Counted from the stretch's first letter, positions 44,474 to 55,701 are shown. The stretch is DNA of 64,000 bases from Dryas octopetala (GCA_963921425.1 OY992834.1:13642164-13706163); one strand, 5' to 3'. The notes: a model not told the origin generated them from the sequence alone. Translations and numbers: made by a program.

Positions 44474-45145
44474 ATTCTTATTGTTGCTGATCACGAAGGT
44501 GAGTCGATCACGTAGCCTTTAATGAGTTGAGGAAAAGGGTAAACTAGCTTGTGTCTTTAACTTGTGCCTTAATAATTTTATATAAAGATAAGCATATCAC
44601 TAAAATTTTCATTAAAAATTGAGTGGGGAAATAGGCGGGTACAGGTTGGGAATATATAACAACATCCGAATTTGGATTCTCTGGTTTTTTTTTTTTTTTT
44701 CTTTTTAAAATCTTAATAGTGTCATTTGAATTCAAAGGTTTATATAACTATATATATTCACAAAAAGTATTATGAATCCATTTCTTGTTTAATTCTCTCT
44801 AACCCTTCGATTATAAATATATAAATTAATAAAATTAAAATGTCAATATAAAACAAGTAGAGAAAAATAAAATTGAGGATCTGGATCCAATCACAATAGT
44901 CTCAATATTGATGATCGAGGCTTCCAAGCATTTCTAATTATTCATAAATCTTATTGTAAATTTTTTAAATTTCCAACGGCAATAGAGCACGACACATGTA
45001 TCACCGAAAGGGCTGGCTCAAACAGAATTTTATTTTCTTGCACTGTAGTGACTCATATGTGTCCAATAAACATTAAAATAATGATAATGATATAGTTAAA
45101 TGCTTAAATAGATGACCGCAACTTTAAGTATCCATTACTGTTTGT
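44474..45145 (-). other. Downstream flank of a lost BAHD copy
   Basis: 44980-45145 (GCAATAGAGCACGACAC...GTGTCCAATAAACATTAAAA...AATGCTTAAATAGATG) is a copy of the DNA just 3' of BAHD gene C (57085-57300). It therefore marks a duplicated unit whose coding part has been almost removed. 44474-44980 is AT-rich with a poly-T run and no gene. Confidence 0.65.
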
Positions 45146-45181
45146 CATTCACTTGTGGAAGTGCGAAGGAGAAGTGACCCA
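45146..45181 (-). pseudogene. BAHD remnant 6, left piece (interrupted by LINE 2)
   Basis: After the 3' flank (TTTGTCATTC) the text jumps to TGGAAGTGCGAAGGA-AAGTGACCCA, which in gene C encodes part of VTCPSHFDKF on the minus strand. The terminal ~50 codons are deleted. The LINE target site GAAGGAGAAGTGACCCA lies here, and the gene fragment resumes at 51382. Confidence 0.75.
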
Positions 45182-45436
45182 GTTGTGTTTCGATCTGTTT
45201 CTATTTGTTTCTACTTGCACTACTACCTAGCTAGGATGTGTTTTTAGTTGTGTTCTTTCTTTTGGTTGGAGCAGAGTGACTCAAGAAATTCAATAAAGTA
45301 GGCTCTTTAGACTGAAGAGAACGCGCCTAACGCGCGGTGACTGTGTTTCCATTTCTTGCAATTTCGGTGGTGTCTGGGGTTGTTTGGGGTGGCCAATACG
45401 GTGGAGGGCTCGATCTCTGCGGCTCTCCGACCAAAT

Positions 45437-47163
45437 ATGGGTGGCGGGGAGCCGGGGTTTCGTTTGGGAGGCTTGGGAGTACCTGATTTTGCAAACCCAC
45501 GGTCTGGGAAGAGGGGGCGTTCGACGGATGATCCCGATTTTGGGACGTATGTTAGTCCGCCAGCGCCGACCGAAGATGGGAAGTCTAATGGTAGTTTTAA
45601 AGACAGATTGATGAGATAAGTGGCGCCTGTTCTGGGTGTTGGATCTGGGGTACCTCTGGACTCTGATCTTGATGATTTGGATTGTGTAGTTTCAAGAGGT
45701 TTGAAGGGACCTAGCGTTCAGTTTTCTGAAAAGGCAATGGATCTTATGTGCCGACCTTGGAAGCAAGCGTTGATCATCAAGTTGCTTGGAAAATCTCATA
45801 CGTATAATTTTCTGGTAGCTCGTTTGAAGCAGAAGTGGGAATTGAAGGGGGGTATGCAATTGATTGACATTGAGAATGGTTACTTCATTACCGTTTCCAG
45901 CTAGAGGAGGATCGTCAATATGTCCTCACTGGTGGCCCTTGGATTGTGGCTGGAAATTACTTGACTATTCAAGAGTGGAGACCTGGATTTAATCCATTCA
46001 CTGATTCGATTACTCGCATGGCAGTATGGATTCGTGTCTCTGGTGCACAAATGGAATTCTTCAACACTTGGGCCATGAGAAAGGTGGGTAATGCCTTGGG
46101 AAAGCTAATGAAGATTGACATCCTCACCAATTCTTGTTCCAGAGGTAAATTCGCTCGGATTTGTGTTGAATTAGATCTTACTAAGCCTTTGGAAGCTTTT
46201 ATTGCTATTAATGGAATCTGGTACAATCTAGAATATGAGGGTATGCCTCAAATTTGTTTCAATTGTGGAAGGTATGGTCATAAGCAGGAGAATTGTGCTT
46301 GGAAGAAGCAGGGTGAGGATGCTAGCATGGAGCCAGGTGAGGTTGTGGCTAATCCTGGCCAACAAACTGAGAATATGGACTGTGCAGGCCTTGGCCTGAA
46401 ACAGAAGGATAATGATGGCACTGAGGCCATCCATGGGGCTTGGATGCAACCCAAAGTTAGAGCTCGTAATAAGAAGCATGTTGAGAAAGTTACGGACAAG
46501 CGTGGTACCAAGTCTATGGACAAGCCTGGTGCTAAACCTGCTAATATTAGTGAGGTTGGTGGAACTAATAACCTTACTACAGGTTCTAGGTTCTCTATTT
46601 TACGATCTAAGAATGGGTTAGATCAGGTTACTAATGAGAAGGGTGGGGCTTCTAGCTCTGGGACTAACCAAGGAGGATCTAATATGGTCAAGAAAACTTG
46701 GACTCCCAAGGGCAAAACCGCTATCAATCCGACTAGGCCTGCTTTATCAGATATCTCTAATAATGATATGAGAGGTGGTCAGGTTGTGCCACAAAAAAGT
46801 GTTCATACTGTTCGTGGAACTAAGGAATTGTACTCTGAAGATGAGGTTCAGAAACTGAAGAAAACTTTAAATGCTGCGTTTTCAGGGTTCTTGGGGCATG
46901 GTACTCGTAATTCTAACCCTGTGGTCCTTGCTGAGGTCCACTCTGGCCCCAATTATGAGCAATCTTCTATTCTTCTTGGTCGTCAACCTTCAAACATTGT
47001 TTTTAAAGGTGGAACCAATGAGGCTCAAGCTTTAGACCATAACGATCCTATGCTCTCTTATGTGCCTGAGACTCAAATAAATGACCAGTGTGCTGGTGAT
47101 GGTAATGTTTTGATGAGTGTTGACCCTTCTCCTCAGGGAGAGGTTGGTCGATCCGTTGCCTGA
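45437..47163 (+). pseudogene. LINE 2 ORF1: DUF4283 / CCHC RNA-binding protein (two lesions)
   Basis: ORF1 of plant L1 elements encodes a nucleic-acid-binding chaperone. Likely start MGGGEPGFRLGG at 45437; an in-frame ATG exists at 45356. The DUF4283 region spans about 45690-46240 (LIIKLLGKSHTYNFLVARL, LTGGPWIVAGNYL, FNTWAMRKVGNALG), followed by a zinc knuckle CFNCGRYGHKQENC at 46255-46296 and a long low-conservation C-terminal part. Lesions: an in-frame TAA at 45617-45619, and a one-base frame change near 45890 that puts a TAG at 45902; in the next frame RFQLEEDRQYVLTGG continues. From 45946 to 47163 the frame is open. Confidence 0.88.
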
Positions 47164-47205
47164 GGTTTTTCCTCTATGCCTTTTCCCTCTTCTTTTGGAT
47201 TATTA

Positions 47206-50200
47206 ATGAATATTTTGGTCTGAAATGTCAGAGGGGCTGGAAGGCCTATTTTTAAAAGCTCTCTTAGAGAGCTTGTTATTAATCATAGAATTGATATGGT
47301 GGCTGTGCTTGAACCTAGGATTAGTGGTACTAGAACTGCTAGTGTTATTGCAGGTCTTGGCTTTCCTAATTCTAAAGTTGTTGAGGCTCAGGGTTTCTCT
47401 GGGGGAATTTGGTTGCTTTGGTCTCATAATTTTTTGGATGTTGATGTTGTTACAAGTATGGATCAAAGTATTACTGTTGCGCTCTCCGGCCCTAGTGGGT
47501 CTAAATGGCTCTTCTCTGTTGTGTATGCTAGTCCTTGCAGCAAAAAAAGAGATTTTTTGTGGCAACACCTTCACACTATTGCTGATAATCACACTCTCCC
47601 TTGGCTCGTGGCTGGTGATTTTAATGAGATTATTTGCACCAGTGAGAAGAAGGGGGGCTCTTCTACTTTCAGATCTAGAGGTTTTAGAAACTGGTTCTAT
47701 CACTGGCATTGTCATGATTTGGGTTATATTGGCCCTCAGTTTACTTGGAAAGGCAGAGATAATTTAGGGAGATTGATTTGGGAAAGATTGGATAGGGCAG
47801 TCTGCAATGGTCAGTGGAGGCATCTCTTTCCTGAAGCTTATGTCAAGCATCTTCCCAAGACTTCTTCTGATCACTGTCCAATTCTCATTTGCTTGGATAG
47901 TGAGCAAATTCCTACTCCTTCTAGAAAGCCCTTTCGGTTTGAGAGCATGTGGATGCTCCATGATAATTTTAGTGATTTTATCCATGAGGTCTGGCCTATC
48001 TTTTCTCTTAGTGTGCTTTCTAAAACTGCAGCTGTTTCTCAGGATTTGGTTAGGTGGAATAAGGAGGTCTTTGGCCATTTATTTCATAAGAAGAAAAGAA
48101 TATTAGCTCGTCTTGGAGGCATTCAGCGAGCTTTATGTAGGGATGCTTCTCCTTTTCTCCTTAATCTTGAGAGTGTCCTTCAAGTAGAGTATAATGCCAG
48201 TCTTGATCAGGAGGCTCTTTTCTAGAAGCAGAAATCCCGAGTCAAATGGTTACTGGATGGTGACAGGAATACCCATTTCTTTCACCTTTCTACAATTGTT
48301 AGAAGGGGAAGGAATCGTATTGAAGGTCTTGTTGATGGCACTGGTTCTTGGATTAGTGGCAAAGCTGGAGTTCAAAACATTGCAGTTTCTCATTTCCAAA
48401 ATCTTTTTAGAGATGATTACACTTCTTTGGCTCCAGTCAGCCTTCCTCTTTTCTTTCCTGCTGTCCCTCGGCAGGAGCTTGAGGGGCTGACTACTTATGT
48501 CACTGATGAAGAAGTTAAAATTAGTCTTTTTTCTATTGGGGCTTTGAAGGCCCTAGGGCCAGATGGCTTCCCAGCTGGCTTTTACCAAAAGTATTGGAAT
48601 CTTTGTGGAGCTGACATTGTAAAATTGGTTGTTGAGTGTTTTTCTTCTGGAACTCTTCCTCAGGGTCTTGGGAACACTCTTATTACCCTTGTTCCTAAAA
48701 TTACTGGCCCTCAGTTGATCTCTCAATTTAGGCCGATCAATTTGTGTAACACTTTGTACAAGGTGGTAACTAAAGTGATTGTTAATCGGCTCAGACCTTT
48801 GATGCAACAATGGATCAGCCCCAACCAAGTTAGTTTTATTCCGGGAAGACATATTATTGATAATATTGTTATCACTCAAGAAGTCCTTCATTCTTTTCGG
48901 CGGTCCAAGGCTAAGAAAGGGATGATGGCTTGGAAAATTGACCTTGCTAAAGCTTATGACAAGCTTAGATGGAATTTTATTAGACAGACTCTGTCTGAGG
49001 TTGGTATTTCTGGTTGTTTCTTGGAGTTGATTATGGCTTGTGTAACCAATGTTGATTATCAGATTATTGTTAATGGTGAGTTGACTCCTAGTTTTCAGCC
49101 TGGGAGAGGGATTAGACAAGGGGATCCTCTCTCCCCTTATTTGTTTGTGTTGTGTGTTGAGAAATTAGGGCATTTAATCATGAATTCCGTCAACCAGGGT
49201 AAGTGGCGGCCTGTTAAGGTTTGTAGAGCGGGTCCTGCCATATCTCATTTATTCTTTGCAGATGACATCATTCTCTTCTGTGAAGCTTCTCTGAGTCAGG
49301 CTGCTATTGTTAAAGAGTGCTTGGATCAATTTTGTGAAGTCTCTGGCCAAAAAATTAGTTATGAGAAATCCAATGTCTTCTGCTCCCCTAATACCCACAG
49401 GGGCCTTGCTAAAAACATCAGTTCTGTTTGTGGAAGTCCTCTTACTCAGAATCTTGGTAAATACCTAGGTGTTCCCTTAATCCACTCAAGGATTACCAAA
49501 GACACTTACAAGGATATTGTTGAAAAAGTTCAATCTCGGCTAGCTGCTTGGAAGGTGAATTCGCTTTCTCTTGCTGGTAGGTCTCTTCTTATTCAATCAG
49601 TGACCACTACTATTCCAGTTTATGCCATGCAAACCACCAAGCTTCCTGTGTCTGTTTGTGATAAGATTGATTCTCTTAATAAGAGTTTTCTTTGGGGTTC
49701 CACTGTGACTAAGAGGAAAGTGCACTTAGTTAATTGGAGCCAAGTTTGTCTCCCTAAGTTTAAGGGTGGGTTAGGGCTTAGAGATATGAGAGTTATGAAT
49801 CTTTCTCTGCTTGCCAAGATGAGTTGGCGTCTTCTTCAGAATGCTGATGGCCTTTGGGCTGAGACCTTCAAAAATAAATACCTTGAGGGTGATCATGCTG
49901 CTGTGCTTAAGGATCGAAATATGGCTGCTTCCTCTAGCACTTGGAAGGGTGTTTAGGCTAGTCTTCCCCTTTTGAAACAAGGTCTAATTTTTAGAGTTGG
50001 TAAGGGTCAGACTGCTTCCTTTTGGTTTGATAATTGGTCTGGGCAAGGTAGTCTCATTGATCATGTCATCGGCCCTCTTTCTGATGAGCATCTTGACATG
50101 ACGGTGGCTGATTTTTGTGTGGGTAATAAATGGAATATTTCCCTTCTCAGACAGCTTCTCCCTGAGGATTTGGTTCAGTTAGTTAATGCTATCCCTGTGA

Positions 50201-51312
50201 ATCTTGGTGGAAATACTATGGACAAATGGATTTGGAATTATTCCCCTACTGGTAACTTCTCTGTGAGTTCTGCTTATAAGCTTGCTTTTAGGGATGACGT
50301 CGCTGAAGATTGGCATTGGGCTATTTGGAATTTACAGTTACCTCCTAAAATTAAGACCTTCTTCTGGCTTCTATGCTTGAATAAACTTTTGGTCAATGAG
50401 CAAAGGTTTAGGAGAGGCATGTCTACTAATCCAGCTTGCCATCATTGTGGTGCTACCATTGAATCTTGCTCTCATCTAATTCGTCATTGTAGGAGAGCTT
50501 TGTTGGTGTGGAAGAGCTTATCCATGCCTCACCATCTTTTTAATGATGTTAATATAGGCTTTGAGGATTGGCTTATGCTGAACCTCTCTACTAAGGATCT
50601 TATTCATGATGGGCTTGCTTGGAATATTATTTTCTGCTATGGTTGTTGGTATCTTTGGAACTGGCGTAATAAGGATCTCTTTGAATCTAATTTTTCTTTT
50701 CCAACTAATCCTCATAGTACTATTATCTCTATGGTCAAGGAATGGATTGATGTCCAGTCTCATGGTAAGTCCTTGAAAGTTAGAACTTCTATCCCTATGT
50801 CTTGGCTTCCTCCAGCTGAGAATTGGGTCAAGCTGAATGTTGATGGTAGTAGGATTGAGCCTCATGGTTGCATCAGTGCTGGTGGCCTTCTTAGAGACTC
50901 TAATGGTCAGTGGCTTGCTGGATTTGCTGGGAATCTTGGTAGGGGTGAGGTGCTCACTGCTGAGCTTTGGGGTCTCTATCATGGTTTATGCCTGGCCTGG
51001 GATAAAGGGGTTAGACTGCTGCTTGTGGAGATAGATTCTAGTTGTGCTGTCAACCTTGTTCTACAGGCTTCCACTATTCATCATCCCTTGGCTACTTTGG
51101 TGGATGCTTGTCACTGCTTACTGAAAAGAGATTGGGTCTGCAAGATCTCTCATGTCTTTAGAGAGAAGAACTGTACTGCGGATAAATTGGCTCAATTGGG
51201 CCATGGTCTTGATCTTGGCATTGTTGAATTTTCCCAGCCTCCCTTGGAGTGTTCTACTTGCCTCTTTGAAGATTTTTTGGGTGTCTGTAAACCTCGTTTG
51301 GTTGATGTCTAG
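47206..51312 (+). pseudogene. LINE 2 ORF2: endonuclease-reverse transcriptase-RNase H, three nonsense codons
   Basis: One continuous frame of 1368 codons with only three internal stops: TGA at 47221-47223 (MNILV*NVRG), TAG at 48223-48225 and TAG at 49954-49956. All sit where the family has Trp. Domains: APE-type endonuclease (NVRGAG, VAGDFNEI, SDHCPI) at about 47206-47900; reverse transcriptase (INLCNTLYKVVTKVIVNRL, KIDLAKAYDKL, RQGDPLSPYLF, FADD at about 49257-49268) at 48540-49450; zf-RVT (ACHHCGATIESCSHLIRHC) at about 50433-50490; RNase H with NVDGS, AELWG, EIDSS and TADKLAQLGH at 50835-51205. The stop is TAG at 51310-51312. No frameshift in 4.1 kb. Confidence 0.92.
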
Positions 51313-51381
51313 TTTTGTTGTTTGGGGTCTTTGACCCCCCAGTTAACCAAAAAAAAAAAAAAAAGAAGGAGAAGTGACCCA

Positions 51382-51644
51382 AATGGGTTTACCCCACCCA
51401 AAATCCATATCATATATATATTTGCCTTGTGCTTGGGTATGAGAATTAGTTTTAACAAAATTATTTTACAGAAAACAGTACGTACATGGGCTTCACATGC
51501 TTTTAAAATGTTGCGTGGATGCCACTTGTTTATTTATTCATTTATTGGTTCACTCCATTTTTGTTAGAAATGTGATACATATATATGGTACCAAAAATGT
51601 TGTACCCCTAACATTACCTTTAGAAATAGGCCGACTGTCCTATT
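51382..51644 (-). pseudogene. BAHD remnant 6, right piece plus upstream flank
   Basis: 51382-51412 continues the interrupted BAHD fragment (DMDFGWGK coding in reverse: AATGGGTTTACCCCACCC, AAAATCCATATCATA). It is then joined directly to promoter-side sequence (TATATATTTGCCTTGTGCTTGGG), so about 1.1 kb of gene is deleted. 51480-51644 is BAHD upstream flank identical in layout to 56520-56610. Confidence 0.75.
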
Positions 51645-51712
51645 TTCATTTCAGTCATCTATTCCTTTGTTTTGCAATTTGCAGCTTCATCAATATGCTT
51701 TTTTTTTTTTGG
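51645..51712 (-). pseudogene. BAHD 5'-end stub (pseudogene 7)
   Basis: Start codon at 51658-51656 with MTEMK, then the frame leaves BAHD sequence within five codons. The leader (TGCAAATTGCAAAACAAAGG) and AAGCATATTGATG follow. The upstream flank is interrupted at 51701 by about 2.2 kb of insertions and resumes at 53890 (GCTTTTGCTTTGGCATTA). Confidence 0.7.
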
Positions 51713-52033
51713 GTACAATATTGGGGTCCAAGCCAAAAGAAAAGAATTAGACTAAAATAGCTCTAGCACAAGGAGTGCCAAGTGCATTAGCAAATGCAAA
51801 ATTTTTAGGAGCATGAGAAGAAAAGGAATCCATACTATCCTCACCATCTTCATCATCATCACCAGGGATATTAGGAGGGTCATGACCACTAATGAGAGGA
51901 TATTTCCCCTTACCAGCAACAAACCTTAGAGATAAAGACACATTAAAGAATGGATCGATGACCGAGCGCTCAACGACGAGAATCTGCAAAAAAAAAAAAA
52001 AAAAAAAATACGGACGCGTCCACCCTAGAGAAA

Positions 52034-52035
<2 letters not shown>
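51713..52035. other. Inserted segment with acidic-coding fragment, unidentified
   Basis: Lies between the BAHD stub and a TA-repeat. The minus strand has a short frame with an Asp/Glu run (PGDDDEDGEDSMDSFSS) that ends at 51747 with no recognisable domain. An A/T-run (51987-52008) and GGACGCGTCCACCCTAGAGA (52013-52032) follow. The latter is the terminal sequence also seen at 20779-20800, so this may be a longer relative of the MITE there. Confidence 0.4.
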
Positions 52036-52077
<42 letters not shown>

Positions 52078-52078
<1 letters not shown>

Positions 52079-52472
52079 AGAATGCTCTAAAGCTAATTGG
52101 TTAGTAAGTTAATACAAAGCTAACTACTTTATTGGGCCTGCTGCATAATGTAATCTCAAAATCCAAACATTTCATTTTTTAGGCCCTACTTCAAAGATCA
52201 TCTCTGTAAAGAATCTCCAAAATCGGAAGTCATTTAGACATTTGATTATAATAACAACTATTTATACGTTTTTACCGAAAATAGTGATCATCTATTTATT
52301 TGATCACAATTAGATAACTAAATGATTTCTGATTTAGTTGATTTTTTGCAATGATAATCTTTAAAATATGGCCTAAACAATTGACGGTTCAAATTATGAG
52401 ATTAGTTATGTGGTGAGCCCAAAAGCATGGTTAGCTTCGTATTACTTGCTAACCAGTTAGCTTTAGAGCACT

Positions 52473-52481
<9 letters not shown>
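52078..52481. mobile_element. Foldback MITE between TA repeats
   Basis: Left end AGAATGCTCTAAAGCTAA and right end read inverted GGAGTGCTCTAAAGCTAA, with matching text continuing (TGGTTAG.AAGT.AATAC.AAGCTAAC). The arms cover nearly the whole 404 bp. (TA)n runs at 52036-52076 and 52482-52512 flank it. Confidence 0.8.
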
Positions 52482-52512
<31 letters not shown>

Positions 52513-52514
<2 letters not shown>

Positions 52515-53851
52515 GACTCCTTCTATTGAGGTATACCTCATTTATTTGATCAAAGTTAGATAGGCAAATAATTTTCGATTTTGTTAATTTTTTGCAAGGA
52601 TGATCTATCAATGAAGATGTAAAAAATGAACGGTTCAGATCGACACAAAACGACTCGTGTGAGCCCTAATAGGATATACCTCAACATAAATAAGTTGAGG
52701 TATACCTCAATAGAAGGAGCCTGATATACAGACTCCTTCTATTGAGGTATACCTCAACTTGTTTATGTTGAGGTATGACCTTGTTGGGGCTCACACGAAT
52801 CGTTTTGTGTCGATCCGAACCGTTCGCAAAGATCATCTTCATTGATAGATCATCCTTGCAAAAAATTAGTCAAATCGGAAATCATTGGCCTATCTAACTT
52901 TAATAAAACAAATGGACGGTTTGATCGAAAATATTTGGTTCGTTCATTTATTTGATCAAAGTTAGATAGGCAAATAATTTCTGATTTGGTTAATTTTTTG
53001 CAAGGATGATCTATCAATGAAGATGTAAAAAATGAACGATTCAGATCGACAAAAAACGACTCGTGTGGGCCCTAATAGGATATACCTCAACATAAATAAG
53101 TTGAGATATACCTCAACTTGTTTATGTTGAGGTATGATCTTGTTGGGGCCCACACGAATCGTTTTATGTCGATCCGAACCGTTCGCAAAGATCATCTTCA
53201 TTGATAGATCATCCTTGCAAAAAATTAGTCAAATCGAAAATCATTTGCCTATCTAACTTTAATAAAACAAATGGACGGTTTCATCGAAAATATTTAGTTC
53301 GTTCATTTATTTGATCAAAGTTAGATAGGCAAATAATTTCTAATTTGGTTAATTTTTTGCAAGGATGATCTATCAATGAAGATGTAAAAAATGAACTGTT
53401 CAGATCGACACAAAACGACTTGTGTGGGCCCTAATAGGATATACCTCGATCAACATAAATAAGTTGAGTTATACCTCAACTTGTTTATGTTGAGGTATGA
53501 CCTTGTTGGGGCCCACACGAATCGTTTTGTGTCGATCCGAACCGTTCGCAAGGATCATCTTCATTGATAGATCATCCTTGCAAAAAATTAGTCAAATCGG
53601 AAATCATTTGTCTATCTAACTTTAATAAAACAAATGGACGGTTTGATCGAAAATATTTGGTTCGTTCATTTATTTGATCAAAGTTAGATATGCAAATAAT
53701 TTCCGATTTGGTTAATTTTTTGCAAGGATGATCTATCAATGAAGATGTAAAAAATGAACGGTTCAGATCGACACAAAACGACTCGTGTGGGCCCTAATAG
53801 GATATACCTCAACATAAATAAGTTGAGATATACCTCAATAAAAGGAGGAGC

Positions 53852-53854
<3 letters not shown>
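52513..53854. mobile_element. Foldback MITE array: one short monomer and one multimer
   Basis: First element 52515-52723 (GACTCCTTCTATTGAGGTAT ... ATACCTCAATAGAAGGAGCC). After TGATATACA a second element begins with the same end at 52731 and closes at about 53850 (ACCTCAATAAAAGGAGGAGCC). The second consists of alternating inverted ~180-bp half-units, F-R-F-R-F-R: F starts TTGAGGTATGACCTTGTTGG near 52770, 53125 and 53480; R starts TTCGTTCATTTATTTGATCA near 52940, 53300 and 53660. That is three ~360-bp foldback units head to tail. (TA)n runs lie on both sides (52483-52512 and 53855-53889). Confidence 0.85.
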
Positions 53855-53889
<35 letters not shown>

Positions 53890-53891
<2 letters not shown>

Positions 53892-54300
53892 CTTTTGCTT
53901 TGGCATTAAAAATAATGTTGCAGAATACAGGGGAGCTAGATCTTTGAGAAAGCATGCATGAATGTCACTTGTTTGATTCATGACAATAATTAGACTGCTT
54001 GGATGCCACTTGATTATTCATTCATGACAATTGGACTGCGAGAATGAGTTTGGTATCCACCTGCACTAAACAATATTTTACAAGGAAACAGTCTAGCACT
54101 ACTGTATGTATTTATTTGGACCGGCAATTTCACACTGAATTCAAGGGAGCAAATGAAAAAGCATCTCATCATATTCAAATATAGCCATTATGAAAATCAT
54201 GCAAAAGGTTAAATTCTTTCCAATTAAGCTAATGAAAGAAAGACCTTTAATTTATTTATTTCATAACGATAAATCCTAAACCAGTACGTACTTCTCATTC
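53890..54300 (-). other. BAHD upstream flank and decayed C-terminal tail copy
   Basis: 53890-54110 continues the flank of the stub at 51645 (TTGCAGAATACAGGGGAGC, ATGAATGTCACTTGTTTG). 54120-54195 is the decayed copy of a BAHD C-terminus also seen at 26037 and 29390. 54260-54300 is the shared 3' flank of gene B. Confidence 0.65.
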
Positions 54301-55701
54301 TCACATGCTGGAACGACTAACAATTGCACTAGGATTCAAGGAAGCAAGTGAAAGAAGCATCTCATCACGTTCAAATATAGCCATCACTGGTTCTTCCATG
54401 TTCACCCAAGCTTCAATATCTTCACCCCATTTGCTCAAAACGAAAAGATGGTTGAAGTACATAGGACAAGTGACCCAAATGGGTTTTCCCCACCCTAAAT
54501 CTGTATCATATAAGGGAAATCCGCACAAACTTGACAAGAAAAAGATATTTACTCCCAACTTCTGAAGTTCATCCATCTCTCTAAGAGATTCACAAACCAT
54601 TGAAAAACCATCTTCGCCTTTAAATCTATTTGCCTTGTCATTGCAGAAGTCTGTTAACCCTTTCCTCATCTTGACAACCAGTTCATGTAATTCGATATCA
54701 TTTTTTTCCAGTAACAGATGGAATTGTGAAACGAGATTCCCCATAGAATTGTGGGGCAGGGGAGGGACCATTCTCTTGCGCAAGTTCACGGCTTGAGACA
54801 CTAGTGACGGCCTTGATGGTGATGATATGGATTGAGAAGCAGCAACAGCATTAATAGCACATTTGAGCACAACTGCATATACTAATTCCACGTTTGTGGG
54901 GCCATTAACAATGCCAAGCTTTTGATCAAGTAGTAGTCTGCTAATTTTGGCCTTGAGACTGGCCATCTTAAAGGAGCTGAACACAAACCTCCTTGTGGTG
55001 AAATTTTGAAGAGCTGGTAATGCTGGGGTGAATGTGATCAGCCTATGCCTATCCGAAGCTGGCATCAAAGACGGTCCACTGAATAAATCTGGAAGCAGAA
55101 TTTGATGATCATGACCATTAATGTCATATTCATGACGAGTAGCCGCGGTCCAGCTCTGGACAAATGTGCACAAAGATAATGCATCCGCGACCTTGTGTGA
55201 AAGAGAGACTCCAATAGCTATTCCTCCACAATTAAAGAGAGTTAGTTGAACATGCAGAAGAGCATCCAAGGCATCATGATTAGGAGTACTGGTTTTTGGA
55301 ATAAAGTGGAGAAGTAAATTGGGTTCAGGTTGGGAGAGAACATCCAAGAGGTAGTAGTTGATTTGGGCTTCTACAAACGAAGCGCCTACATCGTTACACT
55401 CAATGGACACAGCGTCTTTGAATCGCCCCGCGAGCGGATAGAAATGAACCAAGGTTTCGGATAGGGACTTCTGTAGATGGTTCGATACCATTTGCTGCTC
55501 CTGGGAAGCTAAATCAACACCATGTTTATGGATATGGATTCTGCTGTTGGAGCCTGAGTAGAAGAAAATCATGGTTGCGTACGAATTAGGTGGAGATCTT
55601 TGGTCCAAAAAGGAGAGCTTGAAGTCTTTGTGGTGACGAGGAGTTGGAGAAGATGGCCTGATGGTTTTTCTTGAGATGATCTCTACCTTTCTTTCTGTCA
55701 T
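54301..55701 (-). CDS. BAHD acyltransferase B (vinorine-synthase-like, clade III), intact
   Basis: 466 residues, single exon, ATG at 55701 (MTERKVEIISRKTIRPSS), TGA at 54301-54303. Catalytic HKVAD is at residues 169-173 and DLGWG at 401-405. Expected to be a cytosolic acyl-CoA-dependent O- or N-acyltransferase of specialised metabolism; clade-III relatives acetylate alkaloid, terpenoid or alcohol acceptors, and the substrate here is unknown. It differs from gene A by about one residue in ten and by a nine-residue insertion (HGVDLASQE) near residue 60. The frame is clean, and a TATA box (TATATAAG, complement of 55752-55759) sits about 50 bp upstream of the ATG, so this is the best candidate in the window for an expressed acyltransferase. 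As in gene A, Phe of DFGWG is Leu. Confidence 0.93.
   Translation of the reverse strand: MTERKVEIISRKTIRPSSPTPRHHKDFKLSFLDQRSPPNSYATMIFFYSGSNSRIHIHKHGVDLASQEQQMVSNHLQKSLSETLVHFYPLAGRFKDAVSIECNDVGASFVEAQINYYLLDVLSQPEPNLLLHFIPKTSTPNHDALDALLHVQLTLFNCGGIAIGVSLSHKVADALSLCTFVQSWTAATRHEYDINGHDHQILLPDLFSGPSLMPASDRHRLITFTPALPALQNFTTRRFVFSSFKMASLKAKISRLLLDQKLGIVNGPTNVELVYAVVLKCAINAVAASQSISSPSRPSLVSQAVNLRKRMVPPLPHNSMGNLVSQFHLLLEKNDIELHELVVKMRKGLTDFCNDKANRFKGEDGFSMVCESLREMDELQKLGVNIFFLSSLCGFPLYDTDLGWGKPIWVTCPMYFNHLFVLSKWGEDIEAWVNMEEPVMAIFERDEMLLSLASLNPSAIVSRSSM

Larger units (their letters stand above)
45182..51364 (+). mobile_element. Full-length L1-type LINE, 17-bp target duplication, poly-A tail
   Basis: 6183 bp bounded by GAAGGAGAAGTGACCCA at 45165-45181 and 51365-51381 (17 of 17 identical) with an A-run at 51349-51364. 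It has a 5' leader, ORF1 (45437-47163) and ORF2 (47206-51312). It inserted into a BAHD coding remnant. An intact 5' end and perfect target duplication indicate recent insertion. Confidence 0.95.

Noticed and set aside
51747-52079. 110-codon minus-strand ORF with Tyr-Ile repeats
   Set aside because: Its first part is the (TA)n microsatellite and its second an A/T run; the acidic end is unrecognised.
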